Origin: Lycocorax pyrrhopterus obiensis
Taxonomy: Eukaryota > Chordata > Aves > Passeriformes > Paradisaeidae
Length of the DNA: 64,000 bases
Reading direction: 5' to 3'
NCBI GenBank assembly: GCA_014706295.1
Contig: JACSVZ010000007.1
Coordinates: forward strand, 34,885,633 to 34,949,632
A program made the position numbers and the translations under genes. Below, one piece after another: positions 38,201-49,040 of the stretch. How positions within the stretch are numbered: the stretch's first letter is position 1; the number at the start of each line of letters is the position of its first letter. Below the pieces are notes generated by a model, which saw nothing but the letters and a program-made list of their open reading frames with translations, was not told the origin of the DNA and did no database searches.

Positions 38201-40020
38201 GTCCAAGACTATTCAGAAGTGTGACAAGCCAATCAATTCTACTTTTTTCCCTTATCCTTGATCTTCCTACTTTTCATTCCTCCTAATTTCCAAGAAGCCT
38301 TAGAGAGAGAGATGTATAAGTTCAATAGATTTTTCAACTGTGCCATGTACTGAACTGACACTTTATAGCAGTCCTCAAGGAAAGGTCACTTACAATCTAA
38401 TTTAATTCATGATGTAATGAGTACATTTGGGGAGCCAGTACAAGGATAATGATGATGTGAAATCCAGTTTGATTGAGTCTATTTAAGTGAACAGTTAATA
38501 GAAAAGAGATCAGAAGTCATGGAACCATTAATGATATGGATGAAAAGGATATTGAGGTTATCTGCCCCGAGAGAAAATAAATCATAGCTCCATCATTTCT
38601 GGTTTTCAGAACTCTTAGTAATGCCCATTCAACTGTATTTGCACCATTAAGAAATATTTTCTATTGTCTAACTTAAATCTGCTTTCCGGCAATTGTAATA
38701 CCATTGCTTCTAAAGCTGTTATAAAACACTTTATTCCTTTGTTCTTCATATTATCTTTTTATATATTTGAAAGTCATCATGTATTCTCTGATTTTCTTTG
38801 CTACACTAAATGACTTGAATGCATTCAGACTTTCCTCATTGCTTACATTTTACAGACCATTTTTTTTGCCCTGCAGTTTCAGGCTGCTCTTTGGTCATGT
38901 CAGACCTCTCTTTGTGGAAGAGAGAACAAGTGCACAAGCAATATTAAAAATTTTTACTTTTACATAACAAAAGTAGCAAAAAGGTTTTGTGACTTTGTGA
39001 ACAATAAGTTGTTTGGGGTATTTTTGCTTGGAAAACTAAAGAACTGAAAAAAACCCCAAACCATAGGAAATTCACAGTTTGTTTTGTAGTGAAAGAGAAA
39101 TGATGAAGAGGTGAGTGCTGGGGATTGAAGGATGCCAAAAGTGTATTAAGCAAAAGAGATGGAAATAAGGATAATGGCAGCATGCTCTAGCACTGATAGT
39201 TTGAACCTTGCATACACTTGGGTGAAAGGAACTGTCCCAGAAAAACTAAATTATTGCCAGAAAAAGGAAACTGCTCAGGTAAGATATCAGAAAAAAATAA
39301 CAAGAAAAACAGGTAAAAGATTTGCCAACTGAACTACTTTGAGAGAAAATTGCATCTATTGAACAAATTCGTTACTTTCTGCAGAAAAAAAAGAAATGTA
39401 AGAAATGTAAGAAATGTTCAAATGTAAGTAATACTCAAGATGGTTTTTATTTCATATTTCTTGTCATGGTGAGGCTTTAGCTATGGTGCTTGCTAGCCAT
39501 ACAGTCTTCTGCTGGTCAAATACGAGGCAGCTTTTTAAAACACAAATCTCACCTTTGCTTTGTTAAAAAACATTTATGGCAAGCTCCTTAAAAAATATTT
39601 GATGAAGACAACATGGCTGTTTGCATGAGTGTTAGAAAGGCGTTATTTTGAAGAATTTATGTGCTTACCAGATCTTGAGCAAAATTCCCTATTCAGTGTC
39701 CCAGGTCCTTCCATATGACTACAATAAAACTGCAAAAGCTGAACAGCTTCACCAGCTTTTTGTTTTTTGGGCTAACCAGACAACCTGAGTGCACATGAAG
39801 GCTTCTTTGGATAAAGACAACAGTTATTGCAGAAATATGCCTGCCTCCTCTTGTACATTTACCAAGCTGCTGTGCTTCCATTTTGCTGATGGAGGAATAA
39901 TCTTTCCCAGCTGTACAGCACCAGCCAGTAATTGGCATCTAATAATAGACCAAACCACAGGGGTTTCTTGCTGCTCAGGCTTGCTTTATCAGGCCACAGC
40001 AGAAAGCTAGCCACTTGATA
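35254..40020. other. Intergenic AT-rich DNA, no gene seen
   Basis: 4.8 kb with no recognised gene or dispersed repeat. Short local repeats such as AAGAAATGT three times near 39395-39420 are slippage products. Confidence 0.5.
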
Positions 40021-40228
40021 AATCATAGAATAGTTTAGGCTGGAAAAGACCTGTAAGATCATCGAATCCAACCCAGCACCATCATGTTCATCACTAAACC
40101 ATGTCCCCAAGTGCCACATCCACATACCTTTCAAACACTTCCAGGAAAGGTGATTCCACTGCTTCTCTGGGCAGCCTTTTCCAATTCCTGATCGCTCTTG
40201 TCAGTGAAGTTCATTATAACATTCCTGA
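40021..40228 (-). mobile_element. CR1 LINE 3' end, minus strand
   Basis: Starts with AATCATAGAATAGTTTAGGC on the plus strand, the reverse complement of the CR1 3' terminal repeat, and continues through AAGATCATCGAATCCAACCC, CTTCCAGGAAAGGTGATTCC and TCTCTGGGCAGCCTTTTCCA, a well-known CR1 3' sequence. It fades at about 40228, just before the LTR insertion at 40240. About 200 bases remain of the element. Confidence 0.92.
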
Positions 40229-40239
40229 TCCTTTGCATT

Positions 40240-40872
40240 TGTCCTGGTTTCAGCTGGGACAGAGCATATTTTCCTCTTAGCAGCTGGTACAATGCTGTGT
40301 TTTGGATTTAGTATGAGAATAATGTTGATAACACACTGATGTTTTAGCTGTTGTTAAGGAATGATTACCCTGCCCAAGTCAAGGACTTCTCAGTTTCCCA
40401 TGCTCTGCCAGAGAGGAGCTGCACAAGAAGGTGTGAGGGAACATGGCCAGGACAGCTGACCCAAACTGGCCAACGGGATATTCCATACCATAAAATGCTA
40501 TGCCCAGCGTATAAACCGGGGAAGTTACCTGAAGGGGGGCTGATTGCAGCTTGGCAAAAGGTTTGGCATCAGTCAGCAAGTGGTGAGGAACTGTACTGAG
40601 CATCACTTGCCTTAGGTTTTGCCTCCTCCTCTCCCTCCCTATTGTTGTTGTTGTTATTATTAGTAGTAGTATCATCATCCTTATTATTATGATAATTATT
40701 ATTATTAATAATATAATAATAATTCTTCTTAAACTGTTCTTATCTCACCCCAAGGGTTTTATTTTCTTTTCCCTCTTGATTCTCCTCCCCATCCCACCAA
40801 CTGTGGCAGGGAAGGGGAAGTGAGCAAGTGGCTGCGTGATATTTAGCTGCCAGCTGGGGTTAAACCATAACA
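40240..40872 (+). mobile_element. Solitary LTR with perfect 5-bp target-site duplication
   Basis: A 633-bp solitary LTR on the plus strand. It starts TGTCCTGGTTTCAGCTGGGA at 40240 and ends ...GGTTAAACCATAACA at 40872. Both flanks carry GCATT (40235-40239 and 40873-40877), an exact 5-bp duplication that fixes both ends. A TATAAA box is at 40510-40515. A trinucleotide-rich stretch (GTT/ATT/AGT/ATC, about 40640-40730) makes this copy longer than its relatives; the copy at 6437-6994 has a shorter version. No gag, pol or env sequence adjoins it. Among the LTRs in the window its ends are the best preserved. Confidence 0.95.
40640..40733. repeat. Trinucleotide repeat inside the LTR
   Basis: Mixed (GTT)n, (ATT)n, (AGT)n and (ATC)n units followed by AATAAT runs, lying wholly within the LTR downstream of its TATA box. 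The related LTR at 6437-6994 carries a comparable but shorter tract, so the repeat was probably present in the family and expanded separately. Confidence 0.85.
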
Positions 40873-40877
40873 GCATT

Positions 40878-43800
40878 GTATTTCTATATTATTTCTAGGA
40901 ACAGAATTACTAAAAAGGAATGGGAAATTCAAAGTTTCAAAATTAAGGTTAGTTTTTCTGGGGGTTTTTTGGGAGGGAAGGGAGGTTGTTTGGGGTTTCT
41001 TTTTGTTTTTTGTTGTTCTGGGTTTTTTGGTTTTTCTTTTTGTCCAGGCATAACTAACACCCTTTTGTGTACCTTTGTTTAGTGTGTATCTATAGAAACA
41101 TTCATAAATGCCGTATATATATATATTTCTACAGCTAGAGAAAATACCACTGCAAAGACTTGGGTAATTAAAGAACACACTTCACACAGCAGCTTGGATT
41201 GGCTTCTTGGTTGAAGGTCAGAGCTATCATCTCCCTAAACTCCATTCTGCACGTCCTGATCAATCTGTCAGAACTCCTGTATGCGCCCTTCAGTGCTGAA
41301 CAGAAGCTGAATTTAACAGAGAGCAGGTAATCAATAACAGTTATTAGTGTAGCAAGGTGAGAAGGCACATTATTTGTGAGGGATGTTTAGGGAAAAATAG
41401 TGAATTATCTCCAGCATAGCTTGACCAGCTATCTCAGTTTAAAGAGCAATTAATAAAACATTGTCTTTCAGAAACACATCTGAAATAGGAAATTAAATTC
41501 TGATGGAAAAATTCCTCTATTTGTTTTCTACTTTATTTTTTTATTGGTAATGCATTAACTGTATACTAATATTTCCTATATTGTATGTAAAGAGTAAGAC
41601 AATTTATCCAAAAGCATTTAAGGATTTTAGAGCTTTTTCAATTAAAATTAATATCACTATAAAAGGCAAACAAAAATTATTTAATAGATGAGTACATTAA
41701 TAACACAGCTGACTGTTAAAGACTTATTATCACATTAGACAAATACCTACTGTTTCAGAAATAATTTTCTTAGACAATCTTTAAACTTTTGAGAGTTTCC
41801 TCATTCAGGTGACCTCATCACTGATCTTACTGAGATACAAATGAAAACCTGCGATACAGGATACAAAACTCTGCAGGAAAATAGAGGATTTTTATGTGAA
41901 AAATGAGTCACATTGTAGTCATATTACAAATTAGACAAAATAGAGATATAATGTATTGGAGTATGGTTTTGATATTGCATGTGCATATGTAATAGAAATT
42001 CTACACACTCATTCTGTGCATTTGTGAATTGTTTTCCTTTCCATACAAAGCCATGAAGAAGTACTAGCTGGGTGTGAATGAGACTTGTACAAGTTTGCAG
42101 TCAATTCCAAACTCCAGGGACAGTCCTTGAGAGGTAAATGTTTACATAAAAAACTGATGTAATTTTCATTGAAAAAAGTGAATAGACAACCAGGGAGATG
42201 AGGATAAAAACCTATCCAAACAAAAAACCCTCTAAATCTCCAAAGAGAGGCTCCCTCGTGCCAGTGTTGTTGCAACATTGTTTTGTTTGCAAATCAATAA
42301 AGATGTAATTTATTGGAAATTGAAACTAACTGCTGTGCCTCCAGAGACTAAGATCGTGAGGAGTTGATCCAGTGCATGCATTGCCATGTCTAACTCTATT
42401 GAGACCCAAAGCTATGTTGACCAAGACATTTAATTTTTAATTCCTCTGATCTTAATTCGACATTGGAATTCTAACTTTAACAACAATTACAGTTAAGAAA
42501 GTAGATTTCTTCATGTCTCTTCCTCAGATGCTCCAGAAAGCCCGGCAAGCCCAGCAAGCCCCTTTTTATGTCTTACACCAATTACACTTTGGTAACCCCT
42601 CACTTTTCAAATCTTAATCCTAGACCAGAAAGACCTACTTTTTTTTATTATTATTATACTTTCTTGCATTCCTTGCCTATGCTTCACAAGCCATTCTATG
42701 GGTATCTCAGAAGTAATCTATTTCTTGGGTCCTACTTCCTGTAACTCACACTTTGAGACATAAACAATATTAACTTTTCAACCTTTTCAAAGAAGTTCTA
42801 GATAACACAATTTATCACATTGGGCAGAGGAGCCTCAATCTCTCTGCTCTGTCAACACTGAAGAAACATGTGCTGTGCCACTTATCCCATTTGCTCTTTT
42901 CCTCGGGCATCTCAAAAGGGCTTCAAAATACTTGGCTCAGTGCCATCCTGTGCGGCCAGGTGCTGTTCTTTCAAAGGGAAACAAAGGGAAAGCAAAAGAG
43001 GAGAAGGAATGTTCATTACCTAAGTCAAGGATTATATCCAAGGTAATGTTCCACTCCAAAAGCTGTAATCTGAAATCCAGAGGTGTCCAAGGGCATCCTT
43101 GACCACAAGTCAATTTTAACTATCAGGCTAAGAACACCTACAGCAATTATAAATTTTACTATGTAATCTGTACTGTATTTGTAGTTTACAATATTTAAGA
43201 GGCCAAATTAATAAATTGAAAGTTATTTTCTATATCACTGAATGAACTTGCAACATTACATAAAAGACCATCACAAAGTTCCATGTACGTTAGGAAACAG
43301 TCCTCCAAGGCAGAGCTAGTGTTAAATGCACTTAATTACTAAGACATACTCAGAATATTGACAAAATATGATTAATACACAGAGAAGAGGAGCAGCAAAA
43401 CCAACCAAGTAAGCACACACTGCAGTAAATAAAAACATTTCCGAGAATTTCTCTCAAAACAAGTGTGACTGCTGAACACGAGTGCCTACAGGCACAAGCA
43501 GCAACGAGATTAAGATGCTCTTTTTCAAAGGGAGTTTGAAAAAAATCTGAAAATGTGTAAGGTTTGTTGCAAAGAAAGAAACTTGCATTAATTCTGACAC
43601 ACATATGCCTGATGGTATATATTTTTACATAATGAAAAATACTGGGATGATAATACCATAAAAAAGAGAGGATTTTAACTTAATGCAAGTCAAAATGTAT
43701 TAAAGAACATATACAACTTCTTGCAAAGTTTTTCCCTTTCCTTGACACTTCATCAGGAAAACCATTCCCTTCAGCAGCTCCTCTCACATGAAAGAATTGT

Positions 43801-46800
43801 ATTCTATCATGCAGTTGGCTCAGAAAACTCTCAACCTCTGATAAACTGTAAACTTCTAGAACATCCCTCCCACACCCTCAGAAGTTTGCGTGTTGTTGCA
43901 CATCCTTTCAATACCAGCAATAAAAAATTATTTTTTTCTCTACAGAACAGTTCATGTTCATTAAAAGCCACTATGGCAGCATGCACTATGTTTTCAGGTC
44001 AATGTCATTCCTCAAAACATTTCTGAGAGGGTCTTGAAAAACCCACAGAAATACTGGGCTTACAAATAAAGTTTACTGCAGTAAAAGTGGCTAAATGTTT
44101 ATTTGCATTAAATTTCTGGCACTAATGCCTCAAATATACATAACTCAGGAAATTTATCAGCACTTATAGAGAACAGATACACTGTATCAAGGGGAGATTC
44201 AGAAGAGGGAGAAAAAGAATGATAATGCAAACTATTTTAATTACACTAACTAAAATGATAAGCATTAAATTATGGCTATGTGACTCCTGCCATTCTGTGT
44301 CGAGCAAGCTCAGCTTACTAGTCCAGCTATAAAACCCAATCATGTTGATTCTCTTAGACCTGTACTTGTGAAATAAACCATGCTTGCTTAAAGCACAAAG
44401 GCTTGATGTCCATTAAAGCATTTTAAGCAAGTTTGCGTTAATGGTTAAGCCTGAACCCAGTTAATTGTCAAATTGCTACTGATGAACTCACTACATCCTG
44501 GTATCTGACTTGTGTTCGATAATGTGTCTATAAAAGTTTTCTAGGGATCAGCTAGAGCTGATAGGATAAAAACTATTGGACTTGCATCTTCTTACCAGAA
44601 GATACTCTTTTTCATTCGAACATGATAACATTTTTATAATGAGTAGTTACTCCTGGGTATGTCTGGCAAATAAGTATTTTCATATACCAATGTGATTTTG
44701 CTAACTTGATCCATTAAATGTGTTGTTAATACTGGACTCTATGCATGTTCTAGTGTTCATAAAAAGACATTGTGTGTTTGCATGTTTTCTTTGTTTTAGA
44801 CACATCATACGAAATCTTTGAAAGTTTTCCTGGGCAGCATGCTGTTTTCTGTACATCCCATTCAGAAATGCCTTAATGTGTCGTGCTGCAACTCATAAAA
44901 ATCTCAGAGCTGAAGCTGGGGCACGGAAATTGCCTAGGGAGTCTATGATTATACAAATAACCCTTACCTATCATTGCCTCCTAGAAAGGCCCTGCCCTGT
45001 GCTCTCTAGGGATTCCAGCCAACCCTTCTCTTCAATTTAAAAAAATAAAAGACCTTATTACTACCATTTCCAAAGCATTTCCATCATTGTTTTACATTGA
45101 TTTAGCAAGAAAAATCCTGAAGCTATTTTATTTGGAGAGATTTCTAGATTCCCCTGACACAAGTAGCTGTATTTGCAGTCTAACTTGGGGAATCATTGAC
45201 TGGCAAAATGCTACTCTGTTGATTTATAATCCTTGGAATGTCAAAGATATGACAGATTTTAATACAATTTCTAGCAAGAGAGGAATTAATATTTACCAAT
45301 ATAAAGAATTTTATTAGAACTTAATAACATTACGTTGGTTTGACAAGTCATTGCAGTTCATAGCACGAGCTGTCAGCCACTAAATCCACTATGATGTATT
45401 TCAGAGAGAAACCATGCTGTATAATAACAAAATTGGGACACAGACTTTGTGTTATTTTAGTAGTAATATTACAAAAAAAAAAAATCTCAGAACTGAAAAA
45501 TTCCAGATGTGAAGACAGCAGAGAGTAGAAGCTTTCATTTAACCCCACTACAGGACAAAGAATCTTTGTAGAGCTGGTGAAATATTAAACTGTCAACACT
45601 GCAAAGATCTTTCATGTGGAAGGGATAACCAAGTAACAGCTTCTTGTATTTTCTGACCAGTTAGAAGGAAAATTAGGACATCTGTTTGCTTTTCATTTGG
45701 GTTAAACTAAGCTCTATTACATTAGCATTTGATTAGGAATGGAAAAGTTCCTTACAGCTTACAGCATTACACTTGAAAATGGTTGAGTCAAAGCCATTAT
45801 GAGCATATCTTAACATGAAGTTACCTATGCTGGTAATTAGAGACAGCTGAACTGGTGTTAAAAAACAAAGTCTCTCTACTTTTCTGTTCACAACTTCTCT
45901 TAAATTCTATAAGATCATGCATTCTACATGAATACCTTGATTATTCCTTCCATGACAGACACAAATCATACTTTTCATATCCTGAAATGCTCAGTTCTGT
46001 TGCCCATTTAGGTTCAAGGTGGCCCAGTTTATCCTCATTTCTTTAGCATGACTGGTGTTTCTGCGCCTCCAGTGTTGACCACATGACCTCCCCTGTGGAT
46101 CACATCCATGGGTAGTGGTAAGTCTTGTTTTTATGAGTACTCTCATCCTATTTATACCACGTTGTTCTTTTTTAATACACCCTTCAACTGAGAATCACAA
46201 TGCTCCATTATTAAATTCCAAATGAGGGGACAGAAAATACTGTGAAGCGTGTTTTAATTTCATTCTGCTGAGATGAGAAAACTGCTCAAGTTTTTGCAGT
46301 ATGAATTCCTATAGCAAATGCCATTGTAGAATATGCGTATTTCTGATGCTTTATTAGGATGTGTCTTCTTTTCCCTGAATTACTTTTTCCATGCTTTTAG
46401 GAGAGAGGGTTTGTGTGTTTCAAAAGGGGAGTTTAATGGAAGCTGACACTGACAAAGCACTGTGTGTCTCTGACACAGAGATCCTTTTGTCCTTAGACTA
46501 AATCAGAGAATGTCAGAGAACTGTTTGAGCACAAGGCAACAGACACTTTTTCCTCACAGTTGCTGAAGCCTGTGACAAAAGGCACACACACACAGCATTC
46601 CCCAAAATACCTTAAACTGGCTCCTTTTATTGATACAAAGGCATTCAGCCTGAAAGCTGTCTGTTTGCTCTTGCAGTGCAAAATCCAAATAGAGCAGCAA
46701 TGAGATTTTATTGCTGCTTTTGCCCAGCTTTCCTTTGGTGCCTCTCTTTCTCCAGATATGTTTTGCAACAACAGATTGATCTTTGCAGACAGCATATACT

Positions 46801-46858
46801 GCATGTCATGAAAGACACTATATTGCTAGAGCACGAAGAAAAAAAAGGTGTCTGTGAG
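40878..46858. other. Intergenic AT-rich DNA, no gene seen
   Basis: 6 kb without a supported gene. A T/G-rich low-complexity tract (40955-41045, runs of GGGTTTTTT type) and a short (TA)n at about 41114-41127 are present. The minus-strand open frame across the T/G tract encodes a Lys/Thr-rich chance product. Other frames of 100 or so codons (43721-44026, 46493-46804) show no domain. Confidence 0.5.
40955..41045. repeat. T/G-rich low-complexity tract
   Basis: Plus strand composed nearly only of T and G with G-runs (GGGGGTTTTTTGGGAGGGAAG, shortened here to its character) followed by TTTTTGTTTTTTGTTGTT. The several G-triplets are noted because G-runs of this spacing can fold into quadruplexes, which is an untested possibility. 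Confidence 0.7.
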
Positions 46859-47345
46859 CGTGCTGGTTTTGGCTGGGGTAGAGTTGATTTCCTTGACAAT
46901 GGTTAGTACAGGGCTGTGTTTTGGATTTGTGCTGAACTCAGGGTTGATAATTTAGAGGTGTTTTTGTTATTGCTGAGCAGGGCTTACACAGAGCCAAGGC
47001 CTTTTCTGCTTCTCGTACTGCCAGGCTGGTGAGGAGACTGGGAGTGTGCATGCGAGGTTGGGAGGAGACACAGCTGGGACAGGTGACCTCAGCTGACCAC
47101 AGGGTGTCACACTCAGCATATAAAGCCAGGAGAAGAAGGAGGAGGCCGGGACATTCAGACTGAAAGTGTATTAATTCCTTGTCTTGCTTTGCTTGTGTGC
47201 GTGGCTTTTGCTTCATCTCTTAAACTGTCTGTATCTCAACCCACAGTTTTCTAACTTTTATTCTTCAGATTCTCTCCCAATCTCGCTGGAGGAGGATTGA
47301 GTGGCTGCACTGTGCTTGGTTGCTAAGAGGGGTTAAACCAAGACG
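46859..47345 (+). mobile_element. Solitary LTR, U3-type promoter retained
   Basis: A plus-strand LTR of about 487 bp, starting (C)GTGCTGGTTTTGGCTGGGGT and ending GGTTAAACCAAGACG. The TG and CA termini both appear mutated to CG. The flanking pentamers GTGAG (46854-46858) and GAGAG (47346-47350) match at 4/5, consistent with an aged target-site duplication. A TATAAA box lies at 47119-47124. Internal text (GGGCTGTGTTTTGGATTTGT, GCTGACCACAGGGTGTCACA) is shared in outline with the LTR at 48691. It has no retroviral interior on either side. Confidence 0.85.
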
Positions 47346-48690
47346 GAGAGAAGTGTACTTTTGTATCTGATTCTTTTAACAAATCAAGAAACTAGAGGTA
47401 TTTCCATTATAATCCTGAAATTTTCTATTAGGAATGAAGAAATTGGGGTTTATATTTTCCGATCTCAATTGTATTCTGGTTCATTAATTTACTGTAAATT
47501 ACTTACTTCCACGGCTTATTTTATACCTATAAGAAAGAAATTTGATATTTCTCTTTGAATTCTTGTAGAGTGAAACCCCCCACATGTAAGATAAACACCT
47601 TGTATTATTTATTACAGTTCATCACAGACTTTGGAGAAAAGCCTTTAGCAAAAATAAAGAAGAAACACTTCAGCTGGTGATCTAGCACTCCGAATTTCTG
47701 ACTGTGAAACCTTATCCTAAATCTTTTCAGACATGCTGAAACACCTTCACTACAAATTTACCCTTGTGATGTGAAGTATCCTCATTTTATGTGCAGTACA
47801 TGTTTCATCTACAAACAGCAACAATCTGCAGTTAATAAATAATGCAAGAGGAGCTATTCAAACCCCAAAGAGCAAACACTAAACATCGTACTTCATGCTG
47901 GCCTTAAAAATCCTGGTAGTTCAGCTACCCCTTACAATGAGATACTTTCAAGTGAGCAATATGACAAAAACATGACACTGAATATTGAAGACTATACAAA
48001 AGTGGGAACTAGGAAGGACAGCTGGGATATTAAAACATGCCATAAATAACCTTCCACATGTACTGTGCCTGACAGAGACAAGTGGAACAGATTCTATGAA
48101 GCCTACCCAGTCAATGAATATAAACACATAACCTCTTCCTTCCCACTTTTTTCCTCTTTCAGTGCCGTTGCAAAGATTGCCATATAGAATAGATCTTTTT
48201 CTTTCTTAAAAAAGAAAAAAAGGAGGATTTTAATCTCACACCTTCTAAGCTGAGGTGATTAGCAAATAGCTAACCATTAATGATGCTTTCGACAAGAATG
48301 GATGCCAAAAGTTAGGAAACCTTGCCTGGCAGATAAATGGTACCTTTCTCAGCCATCTGTCTTACAAATGATCCTATATATACAGCTATTATTTCAGTCA
48401 GACACTGGCAGCTCTGCAATTGTTCATGGCCTCAGTGAAGAATAATACCTGTCATGCAGTTTCATTGCTCTGACTTTTAACAGACCTGTTTTCAGCTTGT
48501 CTCAAATGCTGCACAACTGCACATGGGGAAGCACCAGAAAAGAACAGGTAAGATAAAGACCAAGAGCACTCACATTTCTCTCCATGCAGGTTTAAAACCC
48601 CTCAGAATTGTCCTGAAGAAATTTTGCTAGAACGTGCTGCTAAAATTGCAAATGGTTCTCTACCCATTTGTGAGAAAACACTAAATGGTC
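47346..48690. other. Spacer between two same-strand LTRs, no retroviral coding
   Basis: 1.3 kb of AT-rich DNA between two plus-strand LTRs. I looked for a primer-binding site, gag/pro/pol motifs and a polypurine tract at the expected places and saw none. An imperfect inverted repeat (CTTTTTCTTTCTT followed by AAAAAAGAAAAAAAG, 48195-48222) is present. Confidence 0.55.
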
Positions 48691-49040
48691 TGCTGGTTTT
48701 GGCTGGGATCATTTTCTTCATAGTAGCAGGTAAGGGGCTGTGTTTTGACTCTGTGCTGGAAATAGTGCTGATAATTGAGGGATGTTTTAGTTACTGTTGA
48801 TCAGGCCTTGCACACTGTCAAGGCCTTTTCTGCTTCTTGTACCACCCTCAAAGGAGTTGAGGTTAAACAACGAACTGGGAGGGGACAGAAGCAGGACACC
48901 TGATCCCAGCTGACCAAAGGGATAATCCTACACTGTACAGAACTGTGCTCAGCATATAAGGCTGGGGGAAGAAGGAATTGGGGAAGACACACACTGGGAG
49001 TGATTGCAGTGTCCTCCCAAGTAATGGCTGTGTGTCCCCT
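48691..49040 (+). mobile_element. Partial LTR, plus strand, 3' part lost or degraded
   Basis: Starts TGCTGGTTTTGGCTGGGATC and follows the same U3 plan as the LTR at 46859: GTAAGGGGCTGTGTTTTGAC, the CAAGGCCTTTTCTGCTTCTT segment, CAGCTGACCAAAGGGATAAT, and TATAAG at 48955-48960 in the TATA position. It continues to GTCCTCCCAAGTAATGGCTG, after which similarity to the other LTRs is lost. The GC-richer text from 49041 to about 49150 may be a diverged U5 or another repeat. No 3' terminus or target-site duplication can be assigned. Confidence 0.8.

Noticed and set aside
40843..41178. 111-codon Lys/Thr-rich minus-strand frame
   Set aside because: It translates a T/G-rich low-complexity tract and part of an LTR.
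47346..48690. Retroviral interior between the two plus-strand LTRs
   Set aside because: No gag, protease, polymerase or envelope motif, no primer-binding site and no polypurine tract was visible.
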